Shown here: positions 37,046 to 47,740 of the stretch, piece after piece
Layout: the number at the start of each line of letters is the position of its first letter
Numbering within the stretch: position 1 is the first letter of the stretch
Source: Actinomadura nitritigenes
GTDB taxonomy: Bacteria; Actinomycetota; Actinomycetes; Streptosporangiales; Streptosporangiaceae
Direction: 5' to 3'
Length of the DNA stretch: 64,000 nt
NCBI RefSeq assembly: GCF_017573545.1
Contig: NZ_JAGEOK010000002.1
Location: 372,001 to 436,000 of the forward strand
The notes under the pieces: generated by a model
The model's database searches: none
Told to the model about the DNA's origin: nothing
What the model saw: the letters and a program-made list of their open reading frames with translations, nothing else
Program-made: the position numbers and the translations under genes

Positions 37046-37429
37046 ATGACGACGAGCGTGCCGGCGCCGGAGGCGCCCACCGAGCCCAAGCGCGGCCGGC
37101 TCGGCCTGGTGATCATCGGGATCGTGTGCGCGGTCGCGGCGGGCGGCTTCGGGTTCATCGCCGCGCACGTGGGGCAGACTCCCGGCATCGACGCGCAGCT
37201 GATCACCTACGACGCGGGCCCGGCCTCCATCGAGGTGAACTTCTCCGTCGCGAAGCCGAAGGGGGACGTGGTGCACTGCACGCTGCAGGCCTTCGACGAG
37301 AACATGGCCGTGATCGCGAAGAGGGACGTCACGATCCCGGCCGGAACGTCGAAGGCGGGCATGTCGGAGACGCTGCCCACGCCGGGCAAGGCGACCAGCG
37401 CCCAGGTGCAGGGCTGCCGCAAGGCGTGA
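37046..37429 (+). CDS. DUF4307 membrane-anchored protein
   Basis: A 127-residue protein with a short cytoplasmic tail (EAPTEPKRGRLG), a single membrane helix (LVIIGIVCAVAAGGFGFIAA, about residues 21-40) and an external beta-rich DUF4307 domain (ASIEVNFSVAKPKGD, TLQAFDENMAVI). The family is actinobacterial, of unknown function, and constantly placed between mca and greA, as here (M. tuberculosis Rv1081c). ATG 37046 has GGAG about 10 nt upstream. Confidence 0.88.
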   Translation: MTTSVPAPEAPTEPKRGRLGLVIIGIVCAVAAGGFGFIAAHVGQTPGIDAQLITYDAGPASIEVNFSVAKPKGDVVHCTLQAFDENMAVIAKRDVTIPAGTSKAGMSETLPTPGKATSAQVQGCRKA

Positions 37430-37468
37430 CGCCGGTCCGGGCCGCGGACGCCTGGATCGTCCGGTCGG

Positions 37469-37554
37469 CGGGTGAAACCCGATTGGCCGGTTGCACACGC
37501 CGAGTTCAGGGAACCTTTACCCGCACACACCGGATAGGCTAGAGGTTTCACCCG
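37469..37554 (+). promoter_or_regulatory. greA upstream region with distant 11-bp inverted repeat
   Basis: CGGGTGAAACC (37469-37479) and GGTTTCACCCG (37544-37554) are perfect complements 64 nt apart. They bracket a likely promoter with TAGGCT as -10 (37535-37540). They could form a long-range stem in DNA or, if transcription starts upstream, in the leader of greA. Confidence 0.5.
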
Positions 37555-37628
37555 GCCGCACTTCATGTCGATGTGGCGCCCGCCCGGAAGGGCCGGCGAG
37601 GATCGCAACATGTGGATGAGGAGTACCC

Positions 37629-38126
37629 GTGACCGAGACCCGCGCTGACAACGTCACCTGGCTGACCCAGGAGGCGTACGACCGGCTCAAGGCTGAGCTG
37701 GACCACCTGTCGGGCCCGGGCCGCATCGAGATCGCTCAGAAGATCGAGGCGGCGCGGGAGGAAGGCGACCTGCGCGAGAACGGCGGCTACCACGCGGCCA
37801 AGGAGGAGCAGGGCAAGATCGAGGGCCGGATCCTCCAGCTCCAGGGGATCCTGGAGAACGCGCGCGTGGGCGAGGCGCCGCGCACCGAGGGCGTCGTCGG
37901 CCCGGGCATGACCGTCACGGTCACCTTCGAGGGCGACGAAGAGGAGGTCACGTTCCTGCTGGCCTCCCGCGAGGAGGTCGGCGCGCCCATCGACGTCTAC
38001 TCGCCGAAGTCGCCGCTCGGCGCGGCGATCAACGGCAAGAAGGTCGGCGACAAGGCCACCTACGCGCTGCCGAACGGCCGCAGCATGACCGTCGAGATCC
38101 TCGACGCGACCCCCTACGGCGGCTGA
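37629..38126 (+). CDS. greA: Transcription elongation factor GreA
   Basis: A 165-residue GreA. It stimulates RNA polymerase to cleave backtracked transcripts. The N-terminal coiled coil contains WLTQEAYDRLKAELDHLSG, IAQKIEAAREEGDLRENGGY (with the tip acidic pair) and HAAKEEQGKIEGRI. The C-terminal FKBP-like domain contains VEILDATPYGG at the end and SPKSPLGAAINGKKVGD. GTG 37629 follows GAGGAGTACCC. The usual length. Downstream is a strong hairpin shared with the Lrp gene end. Confidence 0.96.
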   Translation: MTETRADNVTWLTQEAYDRLKAELDHLSGPGRIEIAQKIEAAREEGDLRENGGYHAAKEEQGKIEGRILQLQGILENARVGEAPRTEGVVGPGMTVTVTFEGDEEEVTFLLASREEVGAPIDVYSPKSPLGAAINGKKVGDKATYALPNGRSMTVEILDATPYGG

Positions 38127-38198
38127 CCCCCGCCGCGATCGCCGCTCCCCCGAGCGGCGTCACCGGCCGGGAGTGCGCTTCACGGTCCGCCGTCCCGC

Positions 38199-39934
<1,736 letters not shown>

Positions 39935-39956
39935 TGGCGCCGCCGGCGTGCGGCAC

Positions 39957-39994
39957 CTGACCGGCCCGGGCACGCGGTGTCCTGGGCCGGTCAG
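39957..39994 (+). terminator. Terminator of hppD
   Basis: Perfect 11-bp arms CTGACCGGCCC (39957-39967) and GGGCCGGTCAG (39984-39994), starting 22 nt after the stop codon. Confidence 0.75.
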
Positions 39995-40040
39995 GAGCCC
40001 GGCGGGCGGACGGGGGCGCGGACCGGCACACTGTGGCGCT

Positions 40041-40961
40041 ATGACCGAACCGCCGCAGAACACCGAGCCGCCCGAGGATTCCGAGGCGCCGCCGCGCCGG
40101 GAGGCGCCGGAGCAGGGCTGGGCCTCCCCGGACGCGCCGGACGCGCAGGCGCAGCCGGACGTCCCCGCACCGGCGGAGCCGGCGGACGACCGGCCGCCGC
40201 CGTACCAGGGCGTGTACGGCGCGCCTCAGGGGCGCCCGCAGCCGGTGTTCACGCCCCCGGCCGGGTACCCGGCGCCCGGATCCGGCCAGGCCGGATATGG
40301 CCAGGGGCCCGGCGCGCAGCAGGCGCCGTACGGCCAGGCGCCTCACCCGCAGGCCCCGGACGGACAGGCCCCGTACGGGCCGGGCGCCGGCTACGGCACG
40401 CCGTCCTTCGCCCCCGGGGACCCGGGCGCGCCGGCGAGCCGCGGGCTGCGGTTCGCCGCGGGGCTCATCGACCGGTTCATCGTGGGCCTCTTCAACGTGC
40501 CGGTCGTCCTGTTCGCCATCCGCTGGGACCGGTTGCGGGAGGTCGCCGACAGCGGGCAGAGCCTCGACAACCCGCTGGACGCCTACGACCTCCCGCGCCT
40601 GGCGGTGGGCTATGCCGTCGCGATGCTCCTGGGCGTCGCCTACTACACGGTCCAGCACGCCGTATGGGGCAAGACGATCGGGAAGCGCGCGGTCGGGATC
40701 CGCGTCGTGCGGGCGGACGACCGCACGGCCGCGAGCTGGGGGCAGATCATCGCGCGGCAGGGGTTCGTGTTCCTGGCCGACGCCATCACGACGGCGCTGA
40801 CCCTCCTGGTCCCGTTCGGGGGCCTGTTCGGGTTCGTCGCGCTGCTCGACAACGCGTGGATCCTGTGGGACCGCGACCGGCGGGCCGTCCACGACGCGGT
40901 GGCGGGGACGGTGGTGGTGCGGGCGCCGGCGTGGGCGCCGGACCCGTACGCCCGTACCTGA
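40041..40961 (+). CDS. RDD family membrane protein (Pro-rich N-terminus)
   Basis: A 306-residue protein. The first ~135 residues are Pro/Gln/Gly/Tyr-rich and disordered, with repeats such as QAPYGQAP. The C-terminal RDD domain has the first helix RGLRFAAGLIDRFIVGLFNV containing the R..D pair, a second near VGYAVAMLLGVAYYTVQHAV, then the W-G-K-T-I-G-K segment and LDNAWILWDRDRRAVHDAVA. RDD proteins include proposed Na+/H+ antiporters, but most actinobacterial members are uncharacterised. A paralogue follows 104 nt downstream. Confidence 0.85.
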   Translation: MTEPPQNTEPPEDSEAPPRREAPEQGWASPDAPDAQAQPDVPAPAEPADDRPPPYQGVYGAPQGRPQPVFTPPAGYPAPGSGQAGYGQGPGAQQAPYGQAPHPQAPDGQAPYGPGAGYGTPSFAPGDPGAPASRGLRFAAGLIDRFIVGLFNVPVVLFAIRWDRLREVADSGQSLDNPLDAYDLPRLAVGYAVAMLLGVAYYTVQHAVWGKTIGKRAVGIRVVRADDRTAASWGQIIARQGFVFLADAITTALTLLVPFGGLFGFVALLDNAWILWDRDRRAVHDAVAGTVVVRAPAWAPDPYART

Positions 40962-41064
40962 TCTCCGGCGCGGCGGCAACCTTTGATCATCACGGCGGTA
41001 ACGTTCCGGTGCCCGCCGACGCCGGCGAGGTTTGGACGGACGCGGCGCGGCGAACCTCTCAGAC

Positions 41065-41877
41065 ATGACGCAACCGCCCAATGACCCTCGGTCCGGGGAC
41101 CAGCCGGAGGACCGGCCGCACGGGCAGCAACCGCACGGGCAGCCGGAACAGCCGGGCCCGTACACCGGACCGCCGTACGGCGGTGAGCAGCAGCCGTACG
41201 GCGGCCAGCCCGGATACGGGCAGCCCGGCTACGGCCAGCAGCAGCCGGGTTACGGCCAGCCCGGCTACGGCGAGCAGCAGCCCTACGGCGGGCAGCCCGG
41301 ATACGGCCAGCCGGGGTACGGGCAGGAGCAGCCCTACCCGGGTCAGGGCGGCCCCTACGGCGGGCTCCCCCGGTACCAGGGCGGCCCGGGCGAGTACGCC
41401 GACCCGTCCGCCGGGCTGGCGAGCCGGTGGGCCCGCCTCGGCGCGGCCATCATCGACGGCATCATCGTCGGGATCGTCGTCGGGCTGATCTCGCTGCCGT
41501 TCGTGAACTGGGACCACGTGATCCACAACAACGGCACCATGTACGACGGCGCCCGGGTCGGCACCAACGCGATCAGCATCGTCCTGGGCTTCCTCTACTT
41601 CTGGCTGATGACGGCCAGGTGGGGCCAGACGCTCGGCAAGATGCTGCTGAAGATCCGGGTCGTCCGGCAGGACGACGGGCTGGCGGTCACGAACGGGCAG
41701 GCGGCGGGCCGGGCGGCGTTCTACACCGTCCTCGGCGGCATCTGCGGCTGCATCGGGCTCATCGACGTGGCGTGGATCCTGTGGGACCCGCGCAAGCAGG
41801 CGCTGCACGACAAGGTCGCGCGGACCGTCGTCATCAAGGCGGGCGCGCACCTGCCCGACCCGTACGTGCGCGGCTGA
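41065..41877 (+). CDS. RDD family membrane protein (QPGYGQ repeats)
   Basis: A 270-residue paralogue of the preceding gene. The disordered N-terminal ~115 residues contain about six copies of a QPGYGQ/QPYGGQ unit, low-complexity sequence prone to phase separation or cell-pole localisation in other proteins. The RDD domain reads RWARLGAAIIDGIIVGIVVG, TARWGQTLGKMLLKIRVVRQ and DVAWILWDPRKQALHDKVAR. ATG 41065 lacks a strong ribosome-binding site. The tandem pair arose by duplication. It lies upstream of two peptidase genes; no functional link is evident. Confidence 0.86.
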   Translation: MTQPPNDPRSGDQPEDRPHGQQPHGQPEQPGPYTGPPYGGEQQPYGGQPGYGQPGYGQQQPGYGQPGYGEQQPYGGQPGYGQPGYGQEQPYPGQGGPYGGLPRYQGGPGEYADPSAGLASRWARLGAAIIDGIIVGIVVGLISLPFVNWDHVIHNNGTMYDGARVGTNAISIVLGFLYFWLMTARWGQTLGKMLLKIRVVRQDDGLAVTNGQAAGRAAFYTVLGGICGCIGLIDVAWILWDPRKQALHDKVARTVVIKAGAHLPDPYVRG

Positions 41878-41926
41878 CGGCATCCGGAGTTGCCGGGCAC
41901 GGCCCGGCACGGGCAGGCTGGGCGGC

Positions 41927-43558
41927 GTGCATATGGCCGGATACTCCCCCAGCCCCCGCCCTCGCCGCCGCGGCCGGAGCGCCGCGCCGCGCGGCACCGC
42001 CCTGCGCGCCGGCGCGCTCCGCGGGACCGCGGGGCTGGCCGCGCTCGCCGTCGCGGGCTCGCTGACCGCCGCCTGCCAGGTCTCCATCGGCAACGGCGGG
42101 TCGGGGTCCGGGCCGTCCTCGGGCGCCGCCGCGGGCCCCGCCGGGCCGACGACCGCCGGCGACCCGTACGTCCCGGGCGACGGGAACGGCGGCTACGACG
42201 TGCAGAACTACAACCTGAAGCTGAACATCACGCCGGACGCGTCCACCGAGCTGACCGCGACGGCGACGATCACCGCGACGGCCAAGGAGACGCTCGGCCG
42301 CTTCAACCTGGACCTGACCGGCCTCACCATCTCCTCCATCACCGTGGACGGCAGCCCCGCGCGGCAGCAGCGGGCGGGCAGCGAGCTGGAGGTCACCCCG
42401 GCCAAGGAGCTGGCGAAGGGCGCGAAGTTCACCACCGTGGTGAAGTACTCGGGGACGCCGCGCACCATCTCCGACCCGATCCTCGGCACCTACGGGTGGG
42501 TCCGCACGTCCGACGGGGTCTTCATCGCCTGCGAGCCGAGCGGCGCGCACACCTGGTTCCCCGCCAACGACCATCCGAGCGACAAGGCCACGTTCGACTT
42601 CGAGGTCACGGTGCCGCAGGGGCTCACGGCGATCGCCAACGGCGAGCCCACGACGCCGGTGACCGGTTCGGGCGGCGGCGGCGCCCCCGGCCTCCCCGGC
42701 GCGCCCGGCGGCGGCTCGGGCGGCGGGGAGTCGCCCGGCGGCGAATCGCCGAACGGCGGCCCGTCGGTCGTCCCGGCCGCCGACCGCCGCGCCACGACCA
42801 CCACGACCTGGCACGTCAAGCAGCCGATGGCGACGTACCTGGCGACCGTGGACGTCGGCCGGTTCGCGGTCCGCACCGGCAAGACCTCCGACGGCAAGCC
42901 GGTGATCACCGCGGTGGACCCGAGCGTCCCCGGCGTGAACGTGGACGCGTTCGCCAAGCTGAACGCCGACGTCATCGACCAGTGGTCCAAGCTGTTCGGC
43001 CCGTACCCGTTCGACTCCGCCGGCGGCCTGATCGACAACGCGCAGGTCGACTTCGCGCTCGAGACCCAGACGCGCCCCGTGTACGGGGCGTTCGGGCTCC
43101 AGCCGACGGTCGTCGCGCACGAGCTGTCGCACCAGTGGTTCGGCGACAGCGTCAGCGTCGGCCGCTGGCAGGACATCTGGCTGAACGAGGGCTTCGCGAC
43201 GTACGCGGAGTGGCTGTGGGGCGAGAAGTCCGGCGGGTCGAGCGTCCAGGAGCAGTTCGACCAGCGGTACCGGGAGGGCTCGGCCGGCGACCTGTGGGAC
43301 GTGCCGCCGGGCAACCCGGGCCGCCGCCAGATGTTCGGCCGCTCGGTGTACGACCGGGGCGGTATGACGCTGGTCGCGCTGCGCGGCCGGATCGGCGAGC
43401 CGGCGTTCTACCGGCTGCTGCAGACGTGGACGAAGGAGCACAGGTACTCGACCGGGACGACGAAGGAGTTCATCGCGCTGGCGAACAAGGTGTCCGGCAA
43501 GAGGCTGGACGCCTTCTTCGACGCCTGGCTGTACCGCAAGGGCCGTCCCGCGAAGTGA
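41927..43558 (+). CDS. M1-family metallopeptidase, lipoprotein
   Basis: A 543-residue zinc aminopeptidase-like protein. An Arg-rich N-terminus and hydrophobic stretch end in a lipobox-like GSLTAAC (Cys about residue 50), so it is probably lipid-anchored. The M1 N-terminal beta domain starts at GGYDVQNYNLKLNI. The zinc site VAHELSHQWFGDS (HExxH) has its third ligand Glu 18 residues on in NEGFATYAEW. The substrate motif is FALETQTRP in place of GxMEN. A 40-residue Gly/Ser/Pro insert lies near residue 250. Shorter than classical 800-residue M1 enzymes. A close paralogue follows. Confidence 0.9.
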   Translation: MHMAGYSPSPRPRRRGRSAAPRGTALRAGALRGTAGLAALAVAGSLTAACQVSIGNGGSGSGPSSGAAAGPAGPTTAGDPYVPGDGNGGYDVQNYNLKLNITPDASTELTATATITATAKETLGRFNLDLTGLTISSITVDGSPARQQRAGSELEVTPAKELAKGAKFTTVVKYSGTPRTISDPILGTYGWVRTSDGVFIACEPSGAHTWFPANDHPSDKATFDFEVTVPQGLTAIANGEPTTPVTGSGGGGAPGLPGAPGGGSGGGESPGGESPNGGPSVVPAADRRATTTTTWHVKQPMATYLATVDVGRFAVRTGKTSDGKPVITAVDPSVPGVNVDAFAKLNADVIDQWSKLFGPYPFDSAGGLIDNAQVDFALETQTRPVYGAFGLQPTVVAHELSHQWFGDSVSVGRWQDIWLNEGFATYAEWLWGEKSGGSSVQEQFDQRYREGSAGDLWDVPPGNPGRRQMFGRSVYDRGGMTLVALRGRIGEPAFYRLLQTWTKEHRYSTGTTKEFIALANKVSGKRLDAFFDAWLYRKGRPAK

Positions 43559-43864
43559 CAAGGGACGGCAAGGGTCTCGGAAAGAGCGGCCGGTTCCCCC
43601 ACCGGGCGGGCCGCCCGTACGGCACCATCCCGCAGTGAACGGACCTTCCGGACCGTCCGCCGCCCGTGCGGACGGCCCCGGTTCGGCTCGCCGGAGCGGC
43701 GGGCGGCGGCGCCTTGTCCACAGCCCGCACCGCCGGCCCCGTTCCGGTTCCGCGGCGAAATCCGTCCCGGATCGACGAATTCGAGATGGAAACGCGCTTG
43801 AACACCGCGGTGACACCGTAAATCCTTGATCCACTTGTGTCGTCTCACCCGAGGACGAGATCGA
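43559..43864 (+). promoter_or_regulatory. Intergenic region between the two M1 genes
   Basis: 306 nt with no supportable gene. It holds a hairpin with perfect 8-bp arms CCGTCCGC (43653-43660) and GCGGACGG (43668-43675), which may terminate the upstream gene. An AT-richer stretch from 43780 follows, with TTGAAC (43798-43803) and TAAATC (43819-43824) as weak promoter elements for the second peptidase. Confidence 0.45.
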
Positions 43865-45292
43865 ATGAGCAGAACCCCCAGAGCTCTTGCCGTCGTGGCG
43901 CTCGGCGCCGCGGCGGGCCTCATGGTGTCGGCGGCGGCCCCCGCCGGCGCCGACACCGTGCGGTTCACCCCGGGCGCGCCCGGGGCCGGCGACCCGTACT
44001 TCCCGGACATGGGCAACGGCGGCTTCGACGTCTCCCACTACGACATCGCGCTGCGCTACGACCCGAAGACCAAGGCGATCCAGGCCGTCACCACCGTCAC
44101 CGCGCGCGCCACGCAGGACCTGTCCCGGTTCGACCTGGACTTCCAGGGCCCACTGAAGATCTCTTCGCTGACCGTGGACGGCCGCCCGGCGTCCTACACC
44201 CGGTCCGGCGCGCAGGAACTGGTGATCACGCCGCGCAAGGGCCTGCGCGAGCACCGCCGGTTCCAGGTCCGCGCCGTCTACTCCGGCGTCCCGCAGACGA
44301 TCAACGACCCGGCGCTGGGCGTGTCCGGGTGGGTCCCGACGGCCGACGGCGGGATCATGCTGAACCAGCCGATCGGCGCCGCCACCGTCTACCCCGTGAA
44401 CGACCACCCGACCGACAAGGCGACGTACTCGTTCGCGCTCACCGCGCCGAAGGACCTCACCTCGCTGGCCAACGGCGACCTGACCGGCACGCGCACGGCC
44501 GGCGGGCTGACCACGACCCGCTGGGAGATGCGCAGCCCGATGGCCAGCGAGCTGGCCATGGTCGCGTTCGGCAGGTACGACGTGGTCAACGGGCGCACGA
44601 AGGGCGGCGTCCCGAACCTGACCGCGACGGACCGCGCGATGGCGATCTCCGCCGCGGACGCCAAGAAGTTCAACCAGCAGACGGCCGAGGTCGTGGACTT
44701 CGAGTCCGGGCTGTACGGGCGCTACCCCTACAGCTCCACCGGCGGCATCACGGTGAAGGCGGGCGTCGGCTACGCGCTGGAGACCCAGGGCCGCCCGGTG
44801 TACGACCTGGGCCGCCACCCCGGCACGATCCCGTCCTACGGCCTCCTCGCCCACGAGCTCGGGCACCAGTGGTTCGGCGACTCGGTGTCGCCGCGGCGCT
44901 GGGCCGACATCTGGCTCAACGAGGGCTTCGCGACGTACTCGGAGTGGCTGTTCGGCGCCGCACACGGCGGCAAGACCGTCCAGCAGCTCTTCGACGCCGA
45001 GTACGCGACCCCGGCGAGCGACGACCTGTGGAAGGGCAAGGTCGCCGACCCGGGCCGCGACCACATCTTCGACGGCCTGGTGTACGACCGCGGCGCGATG
45101 GCGATCCACGTCCTGCGCCAGACCATCGGCGACAAGGCGTTCTTCAAGCTGCTGAAGGCGTGGCCGGCCCGCTACCGCTACGGCAACGCCTCGACGAAGG
45201 ACTTCGTCGCGTTCGCCCAGAAGATCGGGCACAAGGACCTGAGCGACTGGGCCGCCAAGTGGCTCTACTCCGAGGGCAAGCCGGCCCTCTGA
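43865..45292 (+). CDS. M1-family metallopeptidase, secreted
   Basis: A 475-residue secreted paralogue of the preceding gene. A Sec signal peptide ([20 protein letters not shown], then AGA) replaces the lipobox. The catalytic domain has [30 protein letters not shown] and [12 protein letters not shown]. Both enzymes share GDPY-P-D-GNGG-D at the mature N-terminus, confirming duplication. The Gly/Ser insert of the first gene is absent. ATG 43865 follows GAGGACGAG. It converges on ilvA. Likely role: extracytoplasmic peptide trimming. Confidence 0.9.
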   Translation: MSRTPRALAVVALGAAAGLMVSAAAPAGADTVRFTPGAPGAGDPYFPDMGNGGFDVSHYDIALRYDPKTKAIQAVTTVTARATQDLSRFDLDFQGPLKISSLTVDGRPASYTRSGAQELVITPRKGLREHRRFQVRAVYSGVPQTINDPALGVSGWVPTADGGIMLNQPIGAATVYPVNDHPTDKATYSFALTAPKDLTSLANGDLTGTRTAGGLTTTRWEMRSPMASELAMVAFGRYDVVNGRTKGGVPNLTATDRAMAISAADAKKFNQQTAEVVDFESGLYGRYPYSSTGGITVKAGVGYALETQGRPVYDLGRHPGTIPSYGLLAHELGHQWFGDSVSPRRWADIWLNEGFATYSEWLFGAAHGGKTVQQLFDAEYATPASDDLWKGKVADPGRDHIFDGLVYDRGAMAIHVLRQTIGDKAFFKLLKAWPARYRYGNASTKDFVAFAQKIGHKDLSDWAAKWLYSEGKPAL

Positions 45293-45300
45293 CCGGTGCT

Positions 45301-45331
45301 GCGGAGGGCGCGCCCCGCCCGCTCCCTCCGC
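45301..45331. terminator. Hairpin between convergent M1 and ilvA genes
   Basis: GCGGAGGG (45301-45308) pairs with CCCTCCGC (45324-45331), 9 nt after the peptidase stop. A moderate stem; may serve either direction. Confidence 0.5.
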
Positions 45332-45426
45332 GGCAGGCGGAGTTCCTCTCCTCAGCCGCCGACCGATCGCACGCATCGCCCGCCGAAGGGCGGCCCCCAG
45401 GGCCCGACCGCCAAGGGCAATGCAAT

Positions 45427-46653
45427 TCAGCTGAGCGTCAGGGTGTAGCCCTTGGCGCGGAGGCGGCCGATGACGTCCTCGGAGTGGTCGGCGCCGCGGG
45501 TCTCCAGGTGCATCAGCACCTCCGCCTCCTCGACGTGCAGCCGCGCGGCGACCCGCTCGTGCATCACGTCCAGCACGTTGACGCCCATCTCGGCGAGCTC
45601 GCTCAGCAGCGTGACGAGCGCGCCCGGACGGTCCTTCAGGCGGCACCGGACGACCAGGTACCGGCCCGCGCCCGCCAGGCCGTGCCGCAGCACCTTCGAC
45701 AGCAGCAGCGGGTCGATGTTGCCGCCCGACAGCAGCACGACGACCGGCGGTTTCACCGCGTACGAGTGCTCCAGCAGCGCCGCGACCCCGGCGGCGCCCG
45801 CGGGCTCGACGACCTGCTTGGCGCGTTCGAGGCACAGCAGCAGCGCCTGCGAGATGGACTCCTCGGTCACCGTGACGACGGCGTCGACCAGCTCGCTGAC
45901 CAGCCCGTAGGTGATGTCGCCCGGACGGCCGACGGCGATACCGTCCGCCATCGTCGGCTGGAGCTCGATGCGGACGGGCAGGCCCGCCGCGAGCGACGGC
46001 GGGAAGGCGGCGGCCCGCTTGGCCTGCGCCCCGATCACCTTGACGCCGGAGTCGCGGCCGATCTCCTTCGCGGCGCCCTTCACCGCCGCCGCGACGCCGG
46101 ACATCAGCCCGCCGCCGCCGACCGCGCCGACGACGGTCGCGACGTCCGGGCACTGCTCCAGGATCTCCAGCCCGATCGTCGCCTGCCCGGCGACCACGTC
46201 CAGGTGGTCGAACGGGTGGATGAAGACCGCGCCGGTCTCCTCGGCGTGCTTCTCCGCCGCGACGAGGCAGTCGTCGACGGTCGGGCCGGGGAACCGCACC
46301 TCCGCGCCGTACCCCTTGGTCGCCGCGATCTTCGGCAGGGGCGCGCCGACCGGCATGAACACCGTCGACCGGCAGCCCAGCATGGATGCGGCGAGCGCGA
46401 CGCCCTGCGCGTGGTTCCCGGCGCTGGCGGCGACGACCCCGCGGGCCCGCTCGTCCTCGCTCAGCCGGGCGATCCGCACGTACGCGCCGCGGATCTTGAA
46501 GGAGCCGGTGCGCTGCAGGTTCTCGCACTTCAGCAGCACCGGCCCGCCGATGAGCTCCGACAGCACCCGGGAGGAGATCAGCGGGGTGGGCACCGCCACG
46601 TCGCGGAGGAGGTCCCGCGCGGCGCGTACCTCGTCGATGAAGACGGCACTCAT
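45427..46653 (-). CDS. ilvA: Threonine ammonia-lyase
   Basis: A 408-residue PLP enzyme that deaminates threonine to 2-oxobutanoate for isoleucine synthesis or catabolism. The PLP lysine is in RTGSFKIRGAY (about residue 54), with AASAGNHAQGVALAAS and the glycine loop GAVGGGGLMSGV. A C-terminal ACT-like domain (about residues 325-408: RCRLKDRPGALVTLLSELAE) provides allosteric control. Length and layout match the short, single-ACT actinobacterial type. It is 91 nt downstream of a ROK kinase gene, probably in the same operon. Confidence 0.93.
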   Translation of the reverse strand: MSAVFIDEVRAARDLLRDVAVPTPLISSRVLSELIGGPVLLKCENLQRTGSFKIRGAYVRIARLSEDERARGVVAASAGNHAQGVALAASMLGCRSTVFMPVGAPLPKIAATKGYGAEVRFPGPTVDDCLVAAEKHAEETGAVFIHPFDHLDVVAGQATIGLEILEQCPDVATVVGAVGGGGLMSGVAAAVKGAAKEIGRDSGVKVIGAQAKRAAAFPPSLAAGLPVRIELQPTMADGIAVGRPGDITYGLVSELVDAVVTVTEESISQALLLCLERAKQVVEPAGAAGVAALLEHSYAVKPPVVVLLSGGNIDPLLLSKVLRHGLAGAGRYLVVRCRLKDRPGALVTLLSELAEMGVNVLDVMHERVAARLHVEEAEVLMHLETRGADHSEDVIGRLRAKGYTLTLS

Positions 46654-46744
46654 CCCACGATCTTCCCACGGGCCGTGCCGGGCGCCGGCCCGTCGCCGCG
46701 AGGGCGCTCCGGGGCCCTGCCGTCCGGGGACGCCCCTGCGCCGG

Positions 46745-47740
46745 TCAGTCGGCCGCGTTCCAGTAGCGGTCCTGCGCGAAGATCAGCGCGGCGGCGCCGA
46801 TCAGCCCGGCGGTCTGCCCGAGCGCCGCCGGGACGATCTGCGTCTTGCGCGCGAACTCCATCCGGGCGTGCGCCCGGAACGCCTCCTCCACCGGGTCGAA
46901 CAGCAGCGCGCCCGCCTGCGACACCCCGCCGCCGATCGCGACGACGTCCAGGTCGCACAGGTGGGTCGCCGACGCGAGCGCGACGCCGATGGCGTGGCCC
47001 GCGCGGCGCATCGCGGCGACCGCGACCGGGTGGCCGCGACGCGCGTCGGACGCCAGCTCGACGCCCGTGACGTCCTGCCCGCCGGGCCGCCAGCCCTCCC
47101 CGCGCGCCCACGCGACGAGCCCGGGGCCGCGGGCGATCGCCTCCAGGCAGCCGTGCCCGCCGCACTCGCACGGCGGGCCGGACGGCTCGACGACCACGTG
47201 CCCGATGTGCCCCGCGTTGCCGCTCGCGCCGTCCACGAGCCGCCCGCCGAGGATCAGGCCGCCGCCGACGCCGGTGGACACCACCATCCCGAGCAGGTTG
47301 CTGCGCCCGCGCCCCGCGCCGCGCCAGTGCTCCCCGATCGCGACGCAGACGGCGTCGTTGTGGACGCGGACGGGCAGCCCCGGGTACCGGCCGCGGAGCC
47401 GCTCGCGCACCGGGAACCCCCGCCAGGCGGGGATGTTCAGCGGCGACACCTCGGCGGCGGGCCACGTCATCGGGCCGCCGCAGCCGCAGCCGACGCCCGC
47501 GAGCACCGGCGAGCCCGCGTCGGCGTGCACCTTTTCGAGCAGGCCCTGGAGCGTCCGCCACAGGCCCTCGGCGTCCAGCCCCTCCCCGTTGGGGGTGGCG
47601 ACGCGGTCGTAGGCGACGACGCGCCCGCCGGGCTCGACGACCGCCGCGGCGAGCTTCGTCCCGCCGATGTCCACCGCCAGGACCGGTGCGGCCGGCCCCG
47701 AACCCGCGCCCGGACCGGCCGCCGGACCCGCAGCCGCCAT
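46745..47740 (-). CDS. ROK-family sugar kinase
   Basis: A 331-residue ROK protein of the glucokinase type. The ATP-phosphate motif VLAVDIGGTKLAAAVVE is near residue 20, GMVVSTGVGGGLILGGRL near 150, and the zinc-binding signature is complete (GHIGHVVV, then CECGGHGCLEAIARG). The catalytic Asp is in VHNDAVCVAIGEHW. There is no HTH, so it is an enzyme rather than a ROK repressor; glucose or N-acyl-hexosamine are candidate substrates. The ATG at 47740 overlaps the FIST stop as TGATG, giving tight coupling. Confidence 0.9.
   Translation of the reverse strand: MAAAGPAAGPGAGSGPAAPVLAVDIGGTKLAAAVVEPGGRVVAYDRVATPNGEGLDAEGLWRTLQGLLEKVHADAGSPVLAGVGCGCGGPMTWPAAEVSPLNIPAWRGFPVRERLRGRYPGLPVRVHNDAVCVAIGEHWRGAGRGRSNLLGMVVSTGVGGGLILGGRLVDGASGNAGHIGHVVVEPSGPPCECGGHGCLEAIARGPGLVAWARGEGWRPGGQDVTGVELASDARRGHPVAVAAMRRAGHAIGVALASATHLCDLDVVAIGGGVSQAGALLFDPVEEAFRAHARMEFARKTQIVPAALGQTAGLIGAAALIFAQDRYWNAAD

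Noticed and set aside
41834..46669. Very long reading frame (1611 codons) on the minus strand across the M1 and ilvA genes
   Set aside because: It is antisense to well-conserved genes and consists of Arg/Gly/Ala/Pro-rich sequence with no domains, the typical consequence of GC-rich third positions. The same applies to the 1077-codon plus-strand frame at 43837-47070.
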